Origin: Treponema zioleckii
GTDB taxonomy: Bacteria; Spirochaetota; Spirochaetia; Treponematales; Treponemataceae
DNA: 64,000 nt
Direction of reading: 5' to 3'
Assembly: GCF_014737315.1 (NCBI RefSeq)
Contig: NZ_JPUF01000001.1
Span: 62,001 to 126,000, forward strand
Shown: piece after piece, positions 43,905 through 53,128 of the stretch
How positions within the stretch are numbered: the stretch's first letter is position 1
Layout of the letters: each line of letters opens with the position of its first letter
Translations under genes and position numbers: made by a program
The notes under the pieces: model-generated
Told to the model about the DNA's origin: nothing
Seen by the model: only the letters and a program-made list of their open reading frames with translations
Databases searched by the model: none

Positions 43905-45074
43905 ATGAAAAAAATCGTAGCTGTAGCGACGCTTGCTTCTTTGCTTACGGGTGCTACATTCGCTGCTGATATAAGTTTTTCTTATACCGGCAAGAACTAC
44001 TTCACGTCTAACGGCAATGCAGGCGTAAAATATGATCATGACAAACGTTCGGACTGCATTTCATTGGGTCTGAAAAATGAATACGCGGGTGCAGTTGTTG
44101 ATTTTGATAGAGATACAGACGGTACACAAGCATCTGGTATTACTGTAGATTCTTTCTATGGCTGGATGGATTTTGCAGCAATCAGTACAGAATTTACAGC
44201 TGGTATCTGGAACAGCCGCTATGCCGACAACGTAAAAACTGATGCCGGAGACCTTGATGATGAGGACTTCATCGGATGGAACTATGGTGTAACGAACGGT
44301 TCAGTTGCAAAGGATGCCGGAAATCTTACAGAAGGCAAAATTGCAATGGTTGCGGCATATACAAATAAAGAAGCTCTTCCAGGCGAACTTTTGGTAAAAT
44401 TTGGTTTTGTAAACAGCGCTTGGGATTCCTTTACAAAAACTGACACAGACGGTAAATATACCCGTACAAACAGCTATGGATTTGTTGGTGAAGTTGCTTT
44501 CAAGCAGGAAAACGTATTTAACGTAAACCTTGCAATCAAATCTCTTACAGCACACAACTACTCATTCGGTTTGTATTTCAGTCCGCTCATGGTTGAGAAT
44601 CTTCAGGCAACAGCAGGTTTTGCTCTCGGTCTTGATGGAAACACAACTTACAAAGCAGAGGGCGACACTGGCCTTGAATACGCATTTGACCTTCGTGCAC
44701 GCTATGCTATAACAGATAAATTCTCAATCACAACAGCTCATAACTTCTCAAGTGGTCTTACAACTACTGGAAAAGACGGTGATGCAAAAAAATGGAATGA
44801 CAACAAATTGGCAATGTTGAACCAGATTAACGTAACATACGCTTTCCTTGACAACATGAAGTTCGGTTTGAACTTGCAGCATTCGATTTCTGATTTTGAT
44901 GCGGCATATCCTTCTGCAAATACTCTTATTGTTACACCTTCTGTAGCAATTAAGGCGACTGAAAAAGTAAATGTTACAGTTGCTTCTCGCGGTACTTTTG
45001 AAAACATCGGATTTGGCAAGGGAGCTGAAACATTCAATCTTACGCTTCCTTTAATCTTCTCTTACAACTACTAA
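43905..45074 (+). CDS. Porin-like outer-membrane beta-barrel protein 2
   Basis: A 389-residue exported protein: signal peptide (cut near ATFAAD), then repeated amphipathic beta-strands and a C-terminal aromatic strand LPLIFSYNY. FYGWMDFAAISTEFTAGIW aligns by eye with the YYGWLNWG segment of porin 1, and LAIKSLTAHNYSFGLYFSPL with its FGLYVTPL segment. It probably forms a diffusion channel. GGAGG precedes the ATG. The next porin gene follows after 45 bases with its own ribosome site, so the two are likely co-transcribed. Confidence 0.8.
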   Translation: MKKIVAVATLASLLTGATFAADISFSYTGKNYFTSNGNAGVKYDHDKRSDCISLGLKNEYAGAVVDFDRDTDGTQASGITVDSFYGWMDFAAISTEFTAGIWNSRYADNVKTDAGDLDDEDFIGWNYGVTNGSVAKDAGNLTEGKIAMVAAYTNKEALPGELLVKFGFVNSAWDSFTKTDTDGKYTRTNSYGFVGEVAFKQENVFNVNLAIKSLTAHNYSFGLYFSPLMVENLQATAGFALGLDGNTTYKAEGDTGLEYAFDLRARYAITDKFSITTAHNFSSGLTTTGKDGDAKKWNDNKLAMLNQINVTYAFLDNMKFGLNLQHSISDFDAAYPSANTLIVTPSVAIKATEKVNVTVASRGTFENIGFGKGAETFNLTLPLIFSYNY

Positions 45075-45119
45075 TTAAGAGTTGCACTTGAACGATTAAA
45101 AAAATCTTGGAGGATTTAA

Positions 45120-46430
45120 ATGAAAAAAATTATAAGTGCACTCGCTGTAAGTGCATTGGTTTTCGGTTCAGCGGCTGCTAAAACCTCAGTGAACCTCAAC
45201 TATAGAAACGGTGCATACCTTTATTCTCACACGGACAATGGTGAGGAAGGTTCTGCTAATGAAACATCATCAACATTCGGTTCTTTGAATAGCTATAATG
45301 GTGGACAGGATACATTGTCATTCAAGGCATCTGGTGATGTTCTCGATTTCCAGCTCGACTTGCAGCCATCTATTAAAAATACTGGCTCAAATTCAGACCA
45401 GCTCCGCTTCAACGTTCTTAAAATTGGCGCAAAATGGGGCGGATTCCATATGCAAGGTGGTTGGATTGGTGATGGTTTGAACGGCGGATACCGTGTAACA
45501 AACGATGCTTCAAACAATGAGGGTGCTTTCTTTGAAACATACAAACTCGGTTCTTTGTTCAAAAACTCATTGTCAAAATATTCTGATAACCAAGTTTCAA
45601 TTGCAAATGTTTTTGACGACAGAAGTTTCTACGGACAAGCAGACTACACAATTGCAGCGGATGACCTTAAAGTCAACCTCAAAGGTTCTGTAATTTCTGA
45701 CCGTTACTGGAAAAGTGTAACAGCTGAGCAGAACAGCGGCGACAAGGGGTGGTCTGTAGTCGCAGATGTTTCAATCAAAGATTTGTTCAAGACTGAAGCG
45801 TTCGTAAAGGGCGCAAACGTAAGTGCTAAAAAGAAGGGTGAAACTGCCGCTGACACAAGACTTGCTCTCGTTCCAGGTCTCTATTTCCAGTGGCTCGGAA
45901 CTGAGAACCTTATTGCAACAGTAGGTGGTGCAGCAACTGTTTATGACGGTGATTTCTCTGACTACAGTGCAGACTTGCGTGTTCGCTATGCAGTTGATGA
46001 AAATCTTTCAATTACTTACTACTTGAAGTATTCTGCACTCGATACAGACAAATTCATCTCTAAAAATGCTTATGCAGCAAATGATGCGGTTGACAAGAAT
46101 GTGGGATTAGGAGCTGCATTTACTACAGACGCTGTACTTTGGAACTTTGTAAACGCAAGCTACAAAATGTCTCCTTCTGTAACACTCGCTTGTTCTCTCG
46201 GTGCTTTGACAGACCTTGGCGATGGCAAAGTTGCTGATAACAAAGAGACAAAGAACGGAACAACGATTTCTGTTCATCCTAATGCAGAATTCTTTGCAGG
46301 AAAGGGCGCTTCAATCACTGTAGGATTGGCAGGAACATTTGCTGGTCTTGGTGCACAGAAAGATTCTACATTTGGTGAGAATGCAAATATTAGCTTTGCA
46401 GTGCCAGTTCTTTTCCGTGTAAAAATGTAA
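45120..46430 (+). CDS. Porin-like outer-membrane beta-barrel protein 3
   Basis: A 436-residue exported barrel protein with signal peptide (cut near SAAAK) and a final strand PVLFRVKM, close to the RIKM end of porin 1. It shares the GGQDTLSFKASGDVLDF block with the KDTLGVKGSTDFAG block of porin 1, which supports common origin. TTGGAGG before the ATG is a good ribosome site. A terminator follows. Together with porins 1 and 2 it forms a set of paralogues around the third Rpn-like gene; surface variation or different substrates are possible reasons for several copies. Confidence 0.8.
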   Translation: MKKIISALAVSALVFGSAAAKTSVNLNYRNGAYLYSHTDNGEEGSANETSSTFGSLNSYNGGQDTLSFKASGDVLDFQLDLQPSIKNTGSNSDQLRFNVLKIGAKWGGFHMQGGWIGDGLNGGYRVTNDASNNEGAFFETYKLGSLFKNSLSKYSDNQVSIANVFDDRSFYGQADYTIAADDLKVNLKGSVISDRYWKSVTAEQNSGDKGWSVVADVSIKDLFKTEAFVKGANVSAKKKGETAADTRLALVPGLYFQWLGTENLIATVGGAATVYDGDFSDYSADLRVRYAVDENLSITYYLKYSALDTDKFISKNAYAANDAVDKNVGLGAAFTTDAVLWNFVNASYKMSPSVTLACSLGALTDLGDGKVADNKETKNGTTISVHPNAEFFAGKGASITVGLAGTFAGLGAQKDSTFGENANISFAVPVLFRVKM

Positions 46431-46473
46431 AATTCACTGAAAGTTAGCAGATTTTTTTATACATGTTGTTTTA

Positions 46474-46510
46474 GGGTCGGTATGAGTTTCATACCGGCTC
46501 TTTTTGTTTT
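46474..46510 (+). terminator. Terminator after porin 3
   Basis: GTCGGTATG (46477-46485) pairs with CATACCGGC (46491-46499), including a wobble pair, and is followed by TCTTTTTG. Confidence 0.82.
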
Positions 46511-46543
46511 TTTATATAAGAGTATTTTTATTCTTGTTTGAAT

Positions 46544-47290
46544 ATGAAAAAAATATTTATTAGATTCAAATTAGTTTTTATTTCTTTTTGTTTTTTTAGT
46601 TGTGCTTCATCAAATTTCTCTTTTACCGAATCTGACTCTGTTGCCGTTGTTGGAGTGAGCGGCAATAAAAATCTTTCAGAACAGGTAGACACACTTTATG
46701 TCCGCAGTGATGAAGAAGATCTTGATGATACAAGTGTGCTTTCTACAGTAGTTGACAAATTCCTTCACGGTGAAAATCCAGAATTACTCACAGCACAAGA
46801 ACGAGTTGACTATGGCGAAGAATATTTGCGTTCGGCGTTGGCAAATATCGCAGGGGTGCGGGTGACTCCCAAAGAAGATGTGCTAAATTCTGAGCAATAC
46901 AAGAATGCAGCGCTGAATCCTCTTGGTATGTTTACGACATGGATTCCTGCAACTGGATTTGACAAAAATTTATATTCGATTGGTGCTAAAAAAGCCCGGC
47001 TTATGATGAGCGAATTGGGCGTATCAAGGCTTGTTACTGCAGAATTTAGATTCAATAAGATTTTTGCTGACGAATCTAAAGTCAAAACAAATGTTCGGGC
47101 ACAAGTCATAATGGATGTGCTTGTTTATGATGAAAAGGGTAAAATTGTGGTTATGAAATCTTTTGACGCAGTTTCTGATGAAAAACTTGAGGTAAAGAAT
47201 TTTAAGTATGATACAGAGGCTCTGGTGGCATTGTATCCGTCTGTCATAGAAATTGCTGTAAATAAATTCGTAGTCTCTTATATGAATTAA
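46544..47290 (+). CDS. Lipoprotein of unknown function
   Basis: A 248-residue lipoprotein with a hydrophobic signal and lipobox (FFSCASS). The mature part has an AVVGVSGNKNL strand, a YLRSALANIAGVRVTP helix-strand and RAQVIMDVLVYDEKGKIVVMK, a pattern reminiscent of periplasmic or outer-membrane assembly lipoproteins, but I do not recognise the family. The ATG at 46544 is preferred to an upstream TTG. It sits 113 bases after porin 3, behind that gene's terminator, and is convergent with the second rpn gene. Confidence 0.72.
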   Translation: MKKIFIRFKLVFISFCFFSCASSNFSFTESDSVAVVGVSGNKNLSEQVDTLYVRSDEEDLDDTSVLSTVVDKFLHGENPELLTAQERVDYGEEYLRSALANIAGVRVTPKEDVLNSEQYKNAALNPLGMFTTWIPATGFDKNLYSIGAKKARLMMSELGVSRLVTAEFRFNKIFADESKVKTNVRAQVIMDVLVYDEKGKIVVMKSFDAVSDEKLEVKNFKYDTEALVALYPSVIEIAVNKFVVSYMN

Positions 47291-47405
47291 AAATTTTGCG
47301 TTTTTACAAGGTGCGGTGGCTGTTTTCAGCACGGCCACCCTTGCTTGAGCGTTTCAGATTATGCATTTTATGTGGAGTTTTTTGGAGAATTTGCGAAAAA
47401 ACAAA

Positions 47406-47454
47406 AAAGCGATTTCTTTGCCTGCATAAGCCCGTCTTCCTTGTTGGGGAGATT
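47406..47454 (-). repeat. Vestigial copy of the rpn internal start region, past the second rpn stop
   Basis: These 49 bases match 47665-47713 inside the second rpn gene with three substitutions. They include the ATG and an AAGGAAG version of its ribosome site, and end inside the TAA stop codon. The frame from this ATG stops after 19 codons. Confidence 0.8.
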
Positions 47455-47686
47455 AAAGGCTCTGAAGTTCCGTTTCTGACAGCCCGGTCAGTTTAGAAAT
47501 CTGCTCTAAAGGTATTCCAGTGGAGAGCATATTTTTTGCTACTTGTGTTATTCCCTGTTGTATTCCCTGCTGCATTGCGGCGTTGAGCCCTGAGCGGATG
47601 TCGCGCTCAAAAGATTCCTGCTTCCACTGCGCTATCCAGAGCGCCTTGTTTTTGCTGATGTTCGAAAGCGATTTCTTTGCCTGCAT
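47453..47686 (-). CDS. Candidate internal RpnS-like antitoxin of the second rpn gene
   Basis: The in-frame ATG at codon 220 with AAGGAGG (47695-47701) eight bases before it would produce a 77-residue protein ending ETELQSL. It has the same site as in copy one but a different C-terminal half, so the two candidate antitoxins should not be interchangeable. Confidence 0.6.
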   Translation of the reverse strand: MQAKKSLSNISKNKALWIAQWKQESFERDIRSGLNAAMQQGIQQGITQVAKNMLSTGIPLEQISKLTGLSETELQSL

Positions 47687-48343
47687 AAGCCCGTCCTCCT
47701 TGCTGGTGAGATTTTTGATAAAGTCCTGCTTTTTAGGGTTGTCGGCATCTTTTAAGAACAATGCCCAATTTTCTAATTTTGAATTCGTGTCTATAGATTT
47801 CTCCAGTTTTGTGATTTTTGGAAGCTCTATAAAAACGACATTCAGCGTGTTGGAAAGCTCAAGCCCGTCTTTCGTGCGCATTGCATAGCGGTTTATGGCA
47901 TTCCTGCTCTTTGGCGTGTAGTGGAAGTTTAGGACCGTAATCTGGAAGACAACGGGCGCGGACTGCCAGTCATCGCCTTTTTCGAGGTAAGTGGTCTCAA
48001 GGCGGGCAACATGATATTCGGCACGCTTTCCGTAGTCATATTGCTGGTCGAACGCCTGCATCTCAATCTCGGCCATTCTCCCGTCGTCGAGCACGCATGC
48101 TATGTCGTAGCTCACGTTGCGCTGGCCGTTGTACGAAACGGGCGCGTCGTTCGCCGTCAGCTCGAAAGATTTTATCTTCTCTTCTGTAGCCGCTTCCAAA
48201 AACGAGTGCAGTGCCGCCCGCGACTCTTCCGTTGGCTGAGTGAACATTGCCTTGAAAGTCGAGTCGATACGCGGGTTTAGCAGCGCGCCTGTGTGCATCT
48301 GAGAGACATATTCTTCTTCGGAAAGGAATTTTGAACCGTTCAT
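47453..48343 (-). CDS. Rpn-type PD-(D/E)XK nuclease, second copy (RpnL-like)
   Basis: A 296-residue protein whose first 256 residues are identical to the first rpn copy, including the D80 and E94-M-Q96 nuclease motif. The DNA of that part differs at about ten positions, all synonymous. After AAMQQGI the sequences part: this copy has only two or three tetrapeptide units (QQGI, QQGI, TQ) and a different end domain, MLSTGIPLEQISKLTGLSETELQSL. The promoter and the 35 bases before the ATG are the same as in copy one. A shared toxic core with a private C-terminus is what the RpnL/RpnS model predicts. Confidence 0.88.
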   Translation of the reverse strand: MNGSKFLSEEEYVSQMHTGALLNPRIDSTFKAMFTQPTEESRAALHSFLEAATEEKIKSFELTANDAPVSYNGQRNVSYDIACVLDDGRMAEIEMQAFDQQYDYGKRAEYHVARLETTYLEKGDDWQSAPVVFQITVLNFHYTPKSRNAINRYAMRTKDGLELSNTLNVVFIELPKITKLEKSIDTNSKLENWALFLKDADNPKKQDFIKNLTSKEDGLMQAKKSLSNISKNKALWIAQWKQESFERDIRSGLNAAMQQGIQQGITQVAKNMLSTGIPLEQISKLTGLSETELQSL

Positions 48344-48349
48344 GGCTTT

Positions 48350-48358
48350 AGTATAGCA
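48350..48358 (-). promoter_or_regulatory. Extended -10 of the second rpn gene
   Basis: TGCTATACT on the minus strand, six bases before the ATG, identical to copy one. Confidence 0.55.
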
Positions 48359-48458
48359 CAAAAATAGGATTTGTGATGCAGAGGTGTGGATTATTGAGGA
48401 GTGTGCATAAAAATCAGTTGGCCATACGCGTGAATGAGCGACAACCAACTGATTTTTT

Positions 48459-49646
48459 TTAGCGGCCGAATTGTTTGTTCAGCCAATCGAATGCGGCGGC
48501 TTGCTCTGGCGGCAAGAATGCGTGTTCGCCATCTTTTATGATTACAGTATTCAATTTGTCGTCCGCTTTGTTTGCCTTCCAAATCTTGTGCATTTTTTCG
48601 TAAGCTTCATTGATTCCTGCGATTGGATTTACCGGATCGGAATCTCCGTTTATGAACATCATTGGCTTTGGAGCGGCAAGTCCCGCTACATCTGGATAAT
48701 CGAGATATTTTGCGATGAACGGATGCAACATTGAGAATGCGGACTGTCCTTTCAGCTGTCCGTCGCCAATCTGCATGTGGTTTATCATCGTTCCCATCCA
48801 GCAGACAGAGACTCCGGCTGTAATATCATCGCTCAGGGCTGCGAGCTGCCATGAACGGAATCCTCCCATACTGAACCCGATGCAGGCCACGTGTTTTTTG
48901 TCAACTTGCGGAAGCGAAGCGAGGAATTTTGCCGCACGGCAGTCTTCTTGCGCGATGATTCCTGCAAAGCTCGTTCCCATGTTGAACAAATTTGAGGCCA
49001 AGGCCTGCTGGCTGTCTGTTTTAAATCCTTCTACTGAGCGATCCCCCCAGGCTAAAGCGTCAAAACTCAGAACGACGTAACCGCGCTTTGCAAGTTCGTC
49101 TCCTGGGAAAGTTTCGTCAAAATATTTGCTCGACCAAGCTTCTGCGGTCTGTAGTTTTCGTTCATCAGATTCGGTTTTGCCAAAAGGTCGGACCATCTTT
49201 TCTTTGCCGATTGTGAATTTTGACCCGTGGTCGTGGAGCATCAGCGCAGCTGGAAATTTCTCGTTCTTTTTGTCTGAGTTCGGAATCAAAAGATATGCGA
49301 GTGTTCTCGTGTCTTTGCTGATGTTAAAAACGACTTTCTGGGCTTTGTAGCCTTCACGCTGTTCTTCTTCAATCACGGTCATGTTGAACGGAGTTTTGTC
49401 TTCTTCCTGAATTATCAGTTCCCGCGCTTTTTCCAGACCTGCTTTTTTCCATTTTTTAGGATTTGCACCGTCTTTCCAGCCCAAAGAAAAATTCATTCTT
49501 GATTTTAGGGCTTCATAAAAAGTCGGCATCGCCCTGTCCGGGGAATTAATCTGTTGTGTAACATAATCGGCAGACGAATTGGTTTGTGCGCCTGCGTTTA
49601 GTGAAATTGCGAACGCCATTAATGATAGTGCTAGAATTTTTTTCAT
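48459..49646 (-). CDS. Secreted alpha/beta hydrolase, probable carbohydrate esterase
   Basis: A 395-residue exported hydrolase (signal peptide ending NAGAQ). The alpha/beta core has the oxyanion strand AALMLHDHGSKF, the nucleophile elbow IGFSMGGFRSW, an acid in FINGDSDPVNP and the histidine in DGEHAFLPPE, so the Ser-Asp-His triad is complete. Relatives in gut bacteria act as acetylxylan or other polysaccharide esterases, and with the pectinesterase at 28-30 kb this suggests removal of side groups from plant polymers; the substrate is inferred. AGAGG lies before the ATG. It is transcribed alone, between the second rpn gene and glgP. Confidence 0.82.
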   Translation of the reverse strand: MKKILALSLMAFAISLNAGAQTNSSADYVTQQINSPDRAMPTFYEALKSRMNFSLGWKDGANPKKWKKAGLEKARELIIQEEDKTPFNMTVIEEEQREGYKAQKVVFNISKDTRTLAYLLIPNSDKKNEKFPAALMLHDHGSKFTIGKEKMVRPFGKTESDERKLQTAEAWSSKYFDETFPGDELAKRGYVVLSFDALAWGDRSVEGFKTDSQQALASNLFNMGTSFAGIIAQEDCRAAKFLASLPQVDKKHVACIGFSMGGFRSWQLAALSDDITAGVSVCWMGTMINHMQIGDGQLKGQSAFSMLHPFIAKYLDYPDVAGLAAPKPMMFINGDSDPVNPIAGINEAYEKMHKIWKANKADDKLNTVIIKDGEHAFLPPEQAAAFDWLNKQFGR

Positions 49647-49747
49647 AATTTGAACCTCTTTTTAAAATTATAAAAGTTCGGCCAGAAAAATTACGTTGAG
49701 TTTTGAAATTTTTCTGACCGAACTTGTTACTTTCTTAAGAGATTTCC

Positions 49748-52210
49748 TTATTTTACTTCGCTCTCGTCAACAATGACTTTTTTGATGTGCCAAATGTCTT
49801 TTACGTACTCTTCGATTGTGCGGTCAGAAGAGAACTTTCCTGAATTTGCAATGTTCAGGAGAGCTTTTCGTGCCCAGCCTTTTTTGTCTTTGTAAGCTTC
49901 GGCTACTTTTTCCTGTGCTTTTACGTACAAGTCAAAATCGGCGAGAACATAGTAAATATCCGGTCGTTGACCTTCAACACCGTAGACGAGGGAATCATGC
50001 AGTTCCTTGAAGATTTGGCGTGTTGGGTCGTAAGTGCCGTCAATGAGCTGTTCCACAACTTTTTCGAGGGCTGGGTTTCGTTCGAGATACTGCTGCGGAT
50101 TGTAAGAGTGGTTTTCTTCCATCTTCTGTATGTCTTCCGTCAAAAGTCCGAACGGGAATCCGTTTTCTTTTCCGGCTTCTTCAAAAATCTCGATGTTCGC
50201 ACCGTCCATTGTTCCGAGTGTGAGAGCGCCGTTTATCATAAACTTCATGTTCGAAGTTCCCGAAGCTTCTTTTCCTGCTGTAGAAATCTGTTCAGAAACG
50301 TCTGCTGCCGGGAAGATTTTTTCGGCTACGCTTACGCGGTAATTCTCGATGAATACAACGCGGAGTTTTCCGCCAACGCGACGGTCATTGTTGATTCGCT
50401 CGCCGACTGTGTTAATCAGTTTGATGATTGATTTTGCCCGTCGATAGCCCGAAGCGGATTTTGCACCAAAAATAAATGTTCTTGGCGGCGGGTTAAAGCT
50501 TGGGTCTTCAAGAAGCCTGTTGTAAAGGTACATGATGTGAAGAACGTTCAAGAATTGGCGTTTGTATTCGTGGAGACGCTTTACCTGCACGTCAAAAATC
50601 GAATCCGGGTCAAGGAATTCATTCTGCTTGTGCTTGAGATAATCAACGAGAACGCTCTTGTTGTGCCGCTTGATTTCGATGAGTTCTTCGAGTGCGTCAT
50701 CGTCATCTGCGAATTTTTCAAGTTCCTTGAGTTTGGTAAGGTCTTTTTCCCAACCGTGACCGATTTTGTCCGTAATGAATTTTGCGAGTTTTTCGTTAGC
50801 GGAGCAAAGCCAGCGGCGCTGCGTAATTCCGTTCGTTTTGTTGTTGAACTTTTTAGGATAAAGTTCGTACCAGTCTTTTAGCTCGGCTGTCTTCAAAAGC
50901 TCGGTGTGCAATGCCGCAACGCCGTTTACGCTGAATCCTGCGTGGATTGCAAGCCATGCCATGTAAATTTTTCCGTTGTGGATGATTGACATGCGGTTTT
51001 GTTTTTCGTAATCCTCTGGATATTTTGCGCGAAGTTCGATAAGGAATCGTCGGTTGATTTCTTCAACAATCTGGTAGATTCGTGGAAGAAGGCTCTGGAA
51101 AATCGGGATGTCCCATTTTTCGAGTGCTTCTGCGAGAATCGTGTGGTTCGTGTAAGCGAAAGTTTTTGTGACGATGTTCCATGAATCGTTCCAGCCCATT
51201 CCGTAGTCGTCCATGAGAATTCGCATGAGTTCAGGAATTGCTACTACTGGGTGGGTGTCGTTAAGCTGGATTGCGTGGAGTTCCGGAAATTTTGAGAAGT
51301 CGGTTCCGTAGTTGTTTACGAAGTGGTGAACCAAATCCTGCAAAGATGCCGAGCAGAAGAAATACTGCTGCTTTAATCGGAGCGCTTTTCCCTGAGGTCC
51401 GTTGTCATTAGGGTAGAGGACACGGCTTACGTTTTCTGCTTCGTTCTGTTTAAAAACGGCCTCGTTGTATCGCATGTCGTTAAAAAGCTGCAAGTCGAAT
51501 CCTGCCGGAGAAGAAGCCTGCCAGAGCCGGAGCGTGTTGACGGTATTCGTGTCGAAGCCGACGATTGGCATGTCGTAAGGTGTTGCAACGACTTCTTCTG
51601 CATTTTCAATGTAGAATCTGTCCTGCCCGTCCGGAGTTTTTCCGTATTTGATTTCTCCGCCGAATTTTACGATTACTGCAAGGTCCGAGCGTTTTACTTC
51701 CCACGGGTCGCGGTGTTTGAGCCAGTTGTCCGGATATTCAACCTGATAGCCGTTTTCGATTCTCTGCTCGAACATTCCGTATTCGTAGCGGATTCCGTAG
51801 CCGTGGCCAGGGTAGTCGAGAGTTGCCAGGGAATCAAGGAAGCAGGCTGCAAGACGTCCGAGACCTCCGTTACCCAAACCTGCGTCTGGCTCTTCGTCTT
51901 CAACAAGGTTAAAGTTGATGTTCATTTCTTTTAGAACCTGTTTAACCTGGTCTTTGATTCCTAGATTGATGAGGTTGTTGCTGAGCGCGCGTCCCATCAA
52001 GAATTCAGCAGAAAGATAGTAAAGCTGTTTTGTAGGCTTTTTCTCATATTCACGGCGGGTTGCCATCCATGCCGGCATGATAAGTTCCTGAACAGAAGCG
52101 CTTACCGCATCAAAAAGGTCGTGACTGTTTGCCTGAGAAATGTCTTTGCCGTATTGTCGTCGCAATCGTGCCGAAAGATTTTCTTTGAACTTCTCTGCAT
52201 CAAATTTCAT
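49748..52210 (-). CDS. glgP: Glycogen/starch phosphorylase
   Basis: An 820-residue phosphorylase that releases glucose 1-phosphate from glycogen or maltodextrin. It has the full length of the family. The active-site GNGGLGRLAACFLDSLATL lies near residue 115, RRWLCSAN in the middle, and the pyridoxal-phosphate lysine in EASGTSNMKFMINGALTLG near residue 645, followed by TMDGANIEI. AAGGAG precedes the ATG. The debranching gene lies upstream on the same strand, so the two once formed a direct pair for glycogen breakdown, now split by an inserted gene and a 117-bp duplication that includes the first codons of glgP. Confidence 0.96.
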   Translation of the reverse strand: MKFDAEKFKENLSARLRRQYGKDISQANSHDLFDAVSASVQELIMPAWMATRREYEKKPTKQLYYLSAEFLMGRALSNNLINLGIKDQVKQVLKEMNINFNLVEDEEPDAGLGNGGLGRLAACFLDSLATLDYPGHGYGIRYEYGMFEQRIENGYQVEYPDNWLKHRDPWEVKRSDLAVIVKFGGEIKYGKTPDGQDRFYIENAEEVVATPYDMPIVGFDTNTVNTLRLWQASSPAGFDLQLFNDMRYNEAVFKQNEAENVSRVLYPNDNGPQGKALRLKQQYFFCSASLQDLVHHFVNNYGTDFSKFPELHAIQLNDTHPVVAIPELMRILMDDYGMGWNDSWNIVTKTFAYTNHTILAEALEKWDIPIFQSLLPRIYQIVEEINRRFLIELRAKYPEDYEKQNRMSIIHNGKIYMAWLAIHAGFSVNGVAALHTELLKTAELKDWYELYPKKFNNKTNGITQRRWLCSANEKLAKFITDKIGHGWEKDLTKLKELEKFADDDDALEELIEIKRHNKSVLVDYLKHKQNEFLDPDSIFDVQVKRLHEYKRQFLNVLHIMYLYNRLLEDPSFNPPPRTFIFGAKSASGYRRAKSIIKLINTVGERINNDRRVGGKLRVVFIENYRVSVAEKIFPAADVSEQISTAGKEASGTSNMKFMINGALTLGTMDGANIEIFEEAGKENGFPFGLLTEDIQKMEENHSYNPQQYLERNPALEKVVEQLIDGTYDPTRQIFKELHDSLVYGVEGQRPDIYYVLADFDLYVKAQEKVAEAYKDKKGWARKALLNIANSGKFSSDRTIEEYVKDIWHIKKVIVDESEVK

Positions 52211-52256
52211 AAGATTCTCCTTTAAAAATTTTCTATATAATAGTCCATTTATTTGC
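52140..52256. repeat. 117-bp direct repeat, left copy
   Basis: It covers the first 24 codons of glgP, its ribosome site and the intergenic bases up to the end of the original neighbour. It is identical to 53058-53174 at every base. Confidence 0.95.
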
Positions 52257-52258
52257 TA

Positions 52259-52990
52259 TTAAAAGTGGACTCTGATTCCTGACGAAATTCCGTGTGATTT
52301 TTTTAATAAATCGTCCGTTTTGGAATTTATTGTTCGCAAATATTTATATGTCGAAAAAAATTCAGTCCTGTTCAAAAAAACTCCTAAGCCAAAATAGGAT
52401 TCCCAACATTCTTTTTGTGGGTTGAAGCAGAATGTGTTTTTCCACTCTAATGAAAAAGGTCGAAACGGATAGGAGCGGATAAGTGCCGCCAAAAGGAGCC
52501 CGTTCCCGACGGAAAGGCTTGTATCTCCGCTTATGTTGCCCCAGCCTATATCACCGTACAGGCTGAATTTTGTATATTGCAGCAATGCCAATTTCCCCCC
52601 TGCTTTCAAGTTTGTTACTGACTCGGAATTTTTTTTTAGAACTGTCTGTTCCAAAAAAATTCCGAAGAACGGTACAGGTTGAAATTCAAATTCAACTCCT
52701 GTTCCGTATCCTAATTCTTTTTGGTATTGACCCGAAATACTAAAACTTCCCCTGTACTTTTTGCTCACCTCGTCGAAGTACAAGTTCGATGACTGATGAA
52801 GAATGTATTTGTCGTATCCATCGAAATATGGATAAGGCATAAAACGCGCTGTTGCAGAATGCAGAATTATTCCTGTCAAATACGGTGTTAAGAATGATGA
52901 ATCCAAATCTATTGGATATTTAGAATTTGAATTTTTCGCAAAAATACTTGTTTGGGAAAAAAGTATCAAAAAGATAAAAATACGTTTCAT
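52259..52990 (-). CDS. Outer-membrane-like protein of unknown function, inserted between glgX and glgP
   Basis: A 243-residue exported protein: signal peptide ending SIFAK, then strands rich in Tyr, Phe and Gly (SISGQYQKELGYGTGVEFEF, KFSLYGDIGWGNISG) and a C-terminal SSGIRVHF strand, all typical of a small outer-membrane barrel. No family is recognised. It has no ribosome site, and a truncated glgP start with a good site lies just upstream. The gene is flanked by the two copies of the 117-bp repeat and is unrelated to glycogen metabolism, so it looks like a later insertion that could be lost again by recombination. Confidence 0.72.
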   Translation of the reverse strand: MKRIFIFLILFSQTSIFAKNSNSKYPIDLDSSFLTPYLTGIILHSATARFMPYPYFDGYDKYILHQSSNLYFDEVSKKYRGSFSISGQYQKELGYGTGVEFEFQPVPFFGIFLEQTVLKKNSESVTNLKAGGKLALLQYTKFSLYGDIGWGNISGDTSLSVGNGLLLAALIRSYPFRPFSLEWKNTFCFNPQKECWESYFGLGVFLNRTEFFSTYKYLRTINSKTDDLLKKSHGISSGIRVHF

Positions 52991-53038
52991 CCGATTTTAA
53001 AATCTGAAATTGGAAATGCAACGCAAATTTCATCATTT

Positions 53039-53128
53039 TCAAAACTGGTTGAAACAGATGTCTTTGCCGTATTGTCGTCGCAATCGTGCCGAAAGATTTT
53101 CTTTGAACTTCTCTGCATCAAATTTCAT
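53039..53128 (-). pseudogene. Truncated glgP start (23 codons plus junk)
   Basis: The duplicated ATG and ribosome site of glgP open a frame MKFDAEKF to YGKDI that runs into unrelated bases and stops after 29 codons. It marks one junction of the duplication and may cost or modulate translation of the downstream barrel gene. Confidence 0.8.
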
